From Neelides folsomi (lineage: Eukaryota > Arthropoda > Collembola > Neelipleona > Neelidae): 64,000 nucleotides of DNA. The notes below the pieces were generated by a model, which searched no databases, was not told the origin of the DNA, and saw only the letters and a program-made list of their open reading frames with translations. Shown here one piece after another: positions 56,548 to 64,000 of the stretch. The number at the start of each line of letters is the position of its first letter. Within the stretch, counting starts at the first letter, position 1. Location of the stretch: assembly GCA_034687125.1 (NCBI GenBank), contig JAQGBZ010000116.1, positions 1-64,000 of the forward strand, read 5' to 3'. The position numbers and the translations under genes were made by a program.

Positions 56548-57592
56548 CTACTGGACTTCTCTGGACATTTGCTCCCAGATTCGGTTCGGATGATCAGCGA
56601 CGTTTGGGCGAAGCTCATAGTTGGCAATTGCTATTTGTTGTCTTTGGGCACCCGTGAATTCTCCCCTTAGGCCAATATAACACAATTGGGTCACATCATT
56701 TCCAAAATTGGTCGGAAAGTGAATCGTGAGATGACTCAATGAGGAAAAGTTCACAGGCCTAGTAAAAATAAACAAATTAAAAGAACATCAACTAAAACTA
56801 AAATGAGAATATTCAACTTAGGTAATTAATGAATTCTCACTTTGTAGGATATTCAAGTAGGCCTGTTGGATCTCTGTGTAATTCGTATTCTTGAACTGCT
56901 TCACCGCGACAATCATCAAATGTCATATGAGGCCGATTTTTGTACCTATTGAATAATATAATAAATGGAAACTGGTTTATTCATTGCAAAATTACGATCA
57001 ACTTTAAATAAATATCATCAATAATAACAATAATAAGTATAATCAATCTTACAAACGCATTCTATGAGGATGACTTTCATCGTCTGGTGCAACAAGAATG
57101 ATTCCTTTCAATTTTACATTGCCGCAAAAACTAAACAAATATCAAATATTTTTATGATTGACCATGAGTATTTTATGTTGAATATTAGCTTAATTTTCAA
57201 TAAATTCCTGGGATAATTACAATTTTACATAAAGGTAAAGTCCTTTTGTAATTAGTTTTTAAAATAATACTTACGGTATGTTGAATAAAAGCTCTTCGTC
57301 CACGTCACTTTCAACAACCTAAAATATCAAAAACAAATATAACTAAAGGTAAAAGGATGCTATAATTTATTAATTTGTTAATTAAAAAATATTTTTGAAA
57401 TACTGTGTCCATGTTGAGTCTTTCTTCCCACGGTTTGAAGATGGATTTTCCCGAACCGTCCACTTTCTCATTCAGACATGTTAGATTCTCTTTGTCAACT
57501 TTAACGAAAAGACTATATTCAACGCCCATTTCAGGTCCGTCATCGTGATGTACATGATCTCCGTTGCAACCACCAGGACATTGGCTTGGCAT
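56548..57592 (-). CDS. PITHD1: PITH domain-containing protein 1
   Basis: Five exons on the complement, 57592-57404, 57318-57275, 57130-57053, 56945-56841 and 56758-56548, give 208 residues (human 211). The start has a His/Cys-rich segment (CPGGCNGDHVHHD). The PITH domain follows: LTCLNEKVDGSGKSIFKPW, ESDVDEELLFNIPF, VKLKGIILVAPDDESHP, RMRLYKNRPHMTFDD and the end block QLCYIGLRGEFT with ADHPNR. The PITH fold binds the proteasome in thioredoxin-like TXNL1; PITHD1 has been linked to proteasome function and differentiation. An acceptor (TTTTTACAG) just upstream of the ATG indicates an untranslated first exon. Confidence 0.95.
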
Positions 57593-58159
57593 TGTAATTA
57601 ATTTTTCTGTAAAAATGTATTCCCAAAATTAAATAAAATTGATAATAATTCTGTATTTAAATCAAGATAATATCTAAAAGTTAAAATAGGGATATCTTAC
57701 AGTGAAAGAAGTCAATTATCAAACAGAATCAGATTTCATCGACTTAACCAGAATCGGTCAGGATTTTTCTCGTCAAACGAAGAACCGAAGAAGCCGAAGA
57801 ACAGACGAAAAGAACAAGAACGATGACAATCAAAAAATCCAATGTTTTTTTGTTTTTCGCGGTTTTTTATGAGCAAGAGATATCTTGATAAATGATAAAT
57901 TCCCGAGGCAACATGAAACAATTGGTCTTCTATCTTATTTGTGTGCATAATGAAATAATGACAATGACCATCAATCTATCTCGACGACGTTGAATATGAG
58001 AGTGATGGTTGTAATGAGAGTAATGATACAATTATCATGTTTTTATACATTTTCAGACATATTGTTGTTTATTAATATTGCAAATTATAAAAATTAACAT
58101 AACTTATTTATATTAGAAAGGAATCAGATTTTGTATAAAAAACATTATCTTAAAAATCA
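57593..58159. promoter_or_regulatory. PITHD1 upstream region
   Basis: About 570 bp between PITHD1 and the TMEM218 stop. It should carry the PITHD1 promoter and untranslated exon; the less AT-rich part is 57715-57850. Open frames here show no family match. Confidence 0.35.
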
Positions 58160-58712
58160 TCAGTAATGCCAAGAATTTCCAGTAACTCTCTTTCGAATGT
58201 CTTGCGATCCATGAACTTGAAGGCCCCAAATCTCAACCACTGTTACTCCAATCCCACCAATGATGCTCACCAAAAGAATGATCAAAATTACGAGTCTCCA
58301 AACAAACATGTAGTCGTATCTCTATAATGTGAAACAAAGCTGATAAGAAAAATGTAAACTCAACTCAACTCAACTTCTGAAGATTACACTAACTTGTAGC
58401 TTAAAGTTAGAGTAATTTCAGTTTAATTTGTTTATATTTTTCTTATATACATGTATATTATGTATAATTTTCTGCATTGTGATATATTATTTTTACTTTA
58501 ATAATATCGTCGTCCTCTGCAATATCATGGGCCGAGCTTTTCTCATCGCTAGGAAGGAGGAAAAGAAAGAGCGTCAAGAGTGAAGTGAAAAGAGTGAGAA
58601 GGATCTTAAGAGAAGATTTTGAAAGGAATATCCAAGCAATGACAACGATTGTCCAAAGAATAAAGAGCAATATCACTCCTGCTCCTAAACTAACTGTTGA
58701 TGAACCTGCCAT
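58160..58712 (-). CDS. TMEM218: TMEM218-like ciliary transition-zone membrane protein
   Basis: Two exons on the complement, 58712-58497 and 58321-58160, give 125 residues (human 115). It opens MAGSSTVSLGAGVILLFILW, close to human MAG...GVGAGVFILALLW. Two membrane helices (~8-28 and ~33-52) lie before an acidic loop ending in DDDIIK, then RYDYMFVWRL and a third helix, matching the human order DDFFIGRYVLLAFL. Vertebrate TMEM218 is part of the transition-zone (MKS/tectonic) module and is mutated in ciliopathy. An upstream in-frame ATG at 58730 would add six residues. The match is to a short hydrophobic protein, so moderate caution is needed. Confidence 0.72.
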
Positions 58713-59431
58713 GGACTCGATATGATACACTTCGCTACTAATGTAAGACCAACAACAAAAGAAATTGAATCCGTGCGATCTTTTGTTTTGACATTTGCTA
58801 CCTGGCTACGGTTGCTAACTTGGATTGGAACAGGGATCTTTCAACGGCTTCCGGTTTATTGCATTACATGATTACATCCTTTTATAAAACTTTTTATATT
58901 GTACATATCGCTAATAGGTATGTAATATTATATGCAAGGGAAATTGACGTATTATGAGCTTGGATTTGGATTTAGGATAGATTGAAACACAAAATCAATG
59001 AAACCGTATGTATAGCTAAAGCATCCTATCAGTACTGTTTCATTACTTATTCTAAAACTACCCTTGAAATTTTAAAAGTAAAAAATGGTATTTCTATGGA
59101 AAAATTTCGGATTTTTAACCTTATAATTACGATATCATTTAATTATTCGTAATTAAATAAAAAATATAGGTAATATACATTATACATAATACTCATTTTT
59201 GGCGCGAGTTCGTAATGGGAGTTTTGGAGTGGTCGAACCAAGTGGAGTTGATTTGGTTTAAATGTTTAATTTTTCACTGTTAAGTGATTTTAATTAAATA
59301 ATAAATATATTTATAATTTTAAAGTGACTTAATTTATTTGCACACGTTGTCAATAGGTTAATTTTGAAAATAAACAACATTTTAAATTTCAAGGGTCGTT
59401 TTAGCTTAAGTAATGAAACAGTATGTATGTA
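58713..59431. promoter_or_regulatory. TMEM218 upstream region
   Basis: About 720 bp. Immediately upstream of TMEM218 the sequence around 58795-58820 contains GCTACC, GGCTAC and GGTTGCTAAC, which resemble half-sites of the RFX X-box but do not make a full consensus. Beyond 58900 it is AT-rich with nothing recognised. Confidence 0.3.
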
Positions 59432-59962
59432 CAGGGAGGGCCATAAGTATCTTTCTTTTTTCTTTTAATCTTTAACCAATTTTTCTAACATTTGGCAATG
59501 GTAATGCTTACATATTATATAATATATTCAGTAATATTATTTTGTCACTTGAGCTCCATCAGCTTCGAGGCAGCATTGCAAACGCAAACAAACGACAGCT
59601 TCACATCCACGTTTGTACATAGCAACCTGAACTTCTGCAAACGCTTCGACTATTCCAGCCTGATTTCAGCAAGTGTTGATGGATTCTTGGCGTAAACCTT
59701 GCTTTTGACAAAACCCCATAAAAAGAAGTCCAAGGGAGTGAGATCTGGAGAGCGTCGAGGCCCGTCCTACCCATTGCGTTCCAAAGTTCGCGCTTTCTCA
59801 AAGAAAAGTAGCTGTCGTTTATTTACGCTTTGACTATATCAGTTTTTAGTTTGCTTCAGTAGATGGATACATTTAACATAAATCGCCGATGTTTAAAGAT
59901 TTTTATCTTTAATCACATTAAAATGGTTGCTCATTAAAAAAAGATAATTATGGCCCTCCCTG
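59432..59962 (-). mobile_element. Deleted mariner-family DNA transposon
   Basis: A 531-bp element with terminal inverted repeats of about 25-30 bp (CAGGGAGGGCCATAA at each end, then T-rich or A-rich) flanked by TA on both sides (59430-59431 and 59963-59964), the target duplication of Tc1/mariner elements. On the minus strand the inside encodes the last third of a mariner transposase: RRSPDLTPLDFFLWGF (third catalytic Asp region), VKSKVYAKNPSTLAEI and, after a frame change, VEAFAEVQVAMYKRGCEAVV. A full element is about 1.3 kb, so the 5' two-thirds of the transposase gene is missing. It contains an in-frame stop upstream of the DLTP block and cannot be autonomous. The repeats are still nearly identical. 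Confidence 0.88.
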
Positions 59963-62122
59963 TATCTAGTACAACCTCAACCAATTGTAAACAATGTTTC
60001 GTATTTATTATACCTATAATAGACTACCATACATGCAGCAATGGCTAACATACAATTATCATTAATCGTGTAATAAAGAACAATCTTTTATAATCAAGGA
60101 GCGCCTAATTTGTTTGGTTTTCCTTGTATTTCACATCTTAATGGAGGCTCATTAGACATTGAATGGATACTTTTCTTTGGTATTATAAATTATCCTACCT
60201 ATACTGGGTCCTGGTTGATGAAATTGTCAAAGGAAGTCAGCGTGCTAATTAAAACAATGCAAATAAGCAATCAATCATAATATAAATTACATCTTTTTCA
60301 ATGTTATATCAATATCATTAATAAAACGCTGGGCATTTCCAATTTAAGTACCTACATAAGATGTTATTAATAAACTAATAAAGATCATATCCACACTATA
60401 TAAGTATCTTTCGTAAAATATGTATTACCTTTGTATTTATAAATTCTTTAGTTCTTCAAATGATAGACGAGTTTTTAAGTTGATATTTCATTAAATCATT
60501 TATTCGAAAATGGAAATATTGTATGACTCGTCGGGAGAATGAGTCAATGGAAGGGGAACGTGTCCCTTGATTTATTCCTCCATGTGGTAACATGGGAATG
60601 AGAAGGGTGAAGGAATTAGGTAAGGAGGCGGAGTAGACAATGGGCGCAACAGCAAGCGGAGAATCGATCCCGGGTTTCGGGCCTTCGAAACGACTTGGAA
60701 CCTCAGTTACCATCCAGACACGAAGATGTAAAGGATTTCTTCCAGGGCTCTCACGCCCTACTTCGACACATTTATTTTCAATCACCCACACTCACAATCA
60801 ACTGATATCAATGCAGCTTCAGCTTACATTCATCCAAAAACATCAAATCGTTCAACCCATCATTTAAATCTCCTTTCTTCTCTTCTTCTAATTCTTATGG
60901 TGAGTTTAATACATCTTTGCATATCATGATCGCACAATTTATTCCTCTCATCGAGCTCATTGTCATAAACCTAACTTCCAATGCATTTAAGAAAATATAT
61001 TTAAGACAGATAATTTTACACCTATCTTTCTATAATTCTAACTTATTTGACTTTTAGTGAAAGCTATACCATTGTCCAATTTTCTTAATATCATCCAATA
61101 TGGATAGTTTTCTTAGATTTGGATCTAAAAGGCTTCAGTATAGTTTATTTTACCTTTCAAGGATTGTAACAATCTCTTAAAATTGTAGAATTAAATGTTA
61201 TTTTAATATCAAATAAGATTTTTATATAAAGGTTTATAAGTTCATTGTTTAAATTAAATAGGATTAGGATTGAGCATAGAATTCGGTTAGATTGAATAAA
61301 GAAAATGGAAATGGAAAGAGTGAGGTGAAAAAGGGAATAAATGTGTATATGGTGTAGTCTCCATGTCTTGTCCGGCGGATCAATATGACAGTTCTTTCTC
61401 GGGCACTCCCTTTCTTCGGATATGTGGGGAAATGAAATATTGTATGATTCCCTCCCAGAGTGACTCACTTCCACAAATCCCTTCACCCTCTACCCTCCTC
61501 TACATACACACCAATACACACACACCCTGCATTCACACACTCCCCTTCAACCCCAATTCGAGAGAGGAATCGATAGGATTTATACCCCTTTTTCATTACG
61601 AACATTTCCCTATCTTTTTTAATATCTCACGACCACTCATTCCTATGAATGCTTTCTAACACATAAACATCTTTTATTTACTCTATTTACCATTATAAAT
61701 ATTTTAGTTTCTGTACACTTAATATTTCTACCATATATTGAAGCCTCTTATGTATTTGTATGTACAAATGAAATTTTATTAAATATGATTATTACTTAAA
61801 TATACAATAGTAGTAATGACTTGAATATTTATTAAGAATTTTGTTAGTTAATATAATAAAAACTTTAGTGGTTTTACAATTACAAATGATCAGCAAAACG
61901 GCATAATTAAATAACTTTATCCGAATTCTGAATAGGTATTTTGTAGGTATTTTAGATATTTCGTATATTTAACAGCATGAAGATCGATTATAAATAGGTG
62001 GGTGTTTTAGCATTTAAGTCATAGTCTATTAAAGTAATTATTCTAACATTGACAAAGGAGTAAAGGAGCATAAGACAATAGAGAATTGTTAGAATCTATA
62101 ATTAATTTTAATTTCTTTATAG

Positions 62123-62312
62123 GTGGCTAATTGAATGGCAAATTCTAGGAATTCTTCACGCCTGCTTTCTCATCTCTTTCGCAATCAATACTTGGTTCGC
62201 GATTATCAAGTCATGTTCTATCTCTGAACCTTTTCTTTGTACCGACAAACTTCTGCCTTCCTCCTTACGTCACTCCTTGGGATTCTTCAAATTTCAATTA
62301 TTGATTTACTAA
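62123..62312 (+). other. Candidate exon encoding a hydrophobic segment
   Basis: Following an acceptor-like TTTCTTTATAG, the frame starting WLIEWQILGI is open for 62 codons to a TAA. It predicts a helix (ILHACFLISFAINTWFAII) and then a polar tail. There is no ATG in frame, so it would need an upstream exon; none was identified. It may be chance. Confidence 0.18.
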
Positions 62313-62867
62313 CCAAAATGGTGAAAAGACGAACCAATATTTGTTTTACTTGATATCTATTTATTCAGATTGAAAAATTTTCGACCACGCCCACAGCTCC
62401 ATGTTTTCTCATAAAGAAAGTTTCTTTTTATGTTCTCAATATAATGCATTTGTTTGAGAATGCCTTTTATTCTTATTATTATGTAAATTGTAATAGATTT
62501 AATGTAATTTTAGTATAATCTATTTAGGTTATCGAACCCAAGTGAAATTCACGGGTTGATGAATAATCCGAGTGGAATCATTAATTATTTAAATACAAAT
62601 CAAATCTAATGTATTTCTACTTACAATTAGTATATTAAGAGTACAACATAGAGGTACATAAAATATGTATTATTTACCTATAGTATATCAATAGAATATA
62701 GTATAATACCTACAATATTTGTAATTATTATAGTGACTATTATATTGATTATTATTATATTAATTATTAAATTGTTGAGGTGTATGAGTAATTAAGATAA
62801 TTCTATATACCATAAGTACATAGTAGTTATATCCTCAATTTGGGGGTTCCGGGACGTTGAATTGAAG

Positions 62868-62898
62868 ATGCCAGTTCTCGAAATGTCGGAGAGACGAG
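62868..62898 (+). other. Candidate first coding exon (MPVLEMSERR)
   Basis: An ATG opens MPVLEMSERR and runs straight into a strong donor, CGAG-GTGAGT, inside a local GC-rich patch. This is the usual look of a short first coding exon before a long intron. No partner exon is visible before the window ends, so the call rests on composition and splice consensus only. Confidence 0.2.
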
Positions 62899-64000
62899 GT
62901 GAGTTCATTAATTCATTATCAAAATCGTGAACGAGATGAACAACCCGTGAAACTTCGATTGTGCCATACTTATAACTCTGTAACATTTACTGGTACATTT
63001 AGTAAATACGTCTTTAATATACAAAGATAATTGTCAATAAGATAGAATATGTAATAAACTTACCTATACATGTACCAACTATTGGTATTATTATAATATG
63101 TATATGGAACTCAAAAACTGTTTTTTGAATTGCTGGATGAATTTCGATCAACTTTAACAATCCTCAACACAACCCATGCACTGTATGTATTCATTCATGA
63201 AATTGAACAACGATCCGTTGAAAATATAAAAATGCTTTAAAATGTTAACAATTTTCTAATCAATTCGCAATTATGCGGGATGATTGACAACGTTTGCATG
63301 CAATCAATACAATCTTGTTAATGTTCACTAGAAAAATTACAAGCACTTATTGTGAATGAGTACAAATAATGGAGTTGAAACAAAGAGCACTTTCTGAAGT
63401 CTCATTTTTATAGGATTTTTCCTTGAGCACTCTCCGTTATTACATCTTATAAATGCTTGATGAATAATTTACCTAATTGTGTCAGTGTGCAAATGTGCCT
63501 CTATGGTATATGCTCTTTTTAAAAATCAGAGTAAAAATAAATTAAGAAAATTCCTCTACTAAAGTTAAAATCTCAACTTTTGTAAATGTCACAAAATGTA
63601 TTAAAGTGTGTAATAATTGAAATAATTTTAAGATCATCGTAATCAACTTTTCAAGTTAGAGAGCGAGTTGCAGCACAAACCAAAGAATTTGTACAATAAA
63701 TGTAATGTTAATCTAATCACTAAATGTAAATTCTTGTAAGAAGAATATTATTTGTAATTAACTTAATTATATTTAGTAGCTCAATGATATCCTACGTTAA
63801 ATAATTCAGTCATTTGTAAGAATTTGTACAATCAATAAGATTCGTATAATACACTTGACGATATTATAAATGGGTTTATTACCGATTTCAACTACCCTTA
63901 TAAAACAGGAGCAATGTTATTTATTAGTTGTTTACTAATTACAATGTAACTCTATGTATTTGGTTAAACCAACGAGGTAATCAATTATGTATATTTAAAT

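Larger units (their letters stand above)
59963..64000. other. Gene-poor right end with candidate first exons
   Basis: About 4 kb. GC-richer islands at 60520-60905, 61360-61600, 62120-62290 and 62840-62985 stand out from AT-rich sequence. The first ends in a strong donor (CTTATG-GTGAGT at about 60899) and the last has ATGCCAGTTCTCG then a donor. They could be promoters and 5' exons of a plus-strand gene beyond the window. No protein family is recognised; the remainder shows nothing. Confidence 0.35.

Noticed and set aside
60640-60867. 75-codon plus-strand frame starting MGATASGES
   Set aside because: Composition of a promoter/5' UTR island; also open on the other strand; no family resemblance.

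Overview
The window is nuclear DNA from an animal. It is AT-rich, with short GT-AG introns (mostly 50-200 bp), single-copy housekeeping and developmental genes, and some genes that carry untranslated 5' exons. A TBP-related factor (TRF2/TBPL1), an Su(H)/CSL factor, cyclin E with its phosphodegron, COG4, topoisomerase II and a mariner remnant together fit a bilaterian. A protostome, probably an arthropod, is my best inference, but the sequence does not fix the lineage. All exon models below were built by hand from splice consensus, reading phase and remembered family alignments. No search was run.

Layout, left to right: NOP2 5' exons (-, gene runs off the left edge); TBPL1/TRF2 (+); Su(H)/RBPJ (+); RPL13 (-); PIGN (+); cyclin E (+); OSER1 (-); a metadherin/LYRIC-like gene (+); CCDC66 (-); an 11-finger C2H2 protein (+); mitochondrial ribosomal protein bL36/MRPL36 (-, a small two-exon gene easily missed because no single ATG-started frame is long); a protein with three p25-alpha (TPPP) domains (+); DNA topoisomerase II (-); COG4 (+); PITHD1 (-); TMEM218 (-); a deleted mariner transposon; then about 4 kb with only candidate first exons. 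Seven of the neighbouring pairs are head-to-head: NOP2/TBPL1, RPL13/PIGN, OSER1/MTDH, CCDC66/ZNF, MRPL36/3xp25, TOP2/COG4 and, loosely, TMEM218 with whatever lies to the right. Most other pairs are tail-to-tail with short gaps.

The genes do not form a pathway. Themes recur by chance or by shared regulation: ribosome production (NOP2, RPL13, MRPL36), cell cycle and chromosomes (cyclin E, TOP2), secretory pathway and ER (PIGN, COG4, metadherin-like), and microtubule or cilium biology (CCDC66, triple p25-alpha protein, TMEM218).

The most unusual items are the triple p25-alpha protein with a non-canonical splice junction in its first domain, the invertebrate metadherin-like gene, and a near-consensus CTCF site in the divergent OSER1/metadherin interval. 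No CRISPR array, rRNA, tRNA or prokaryotic feature was seen.
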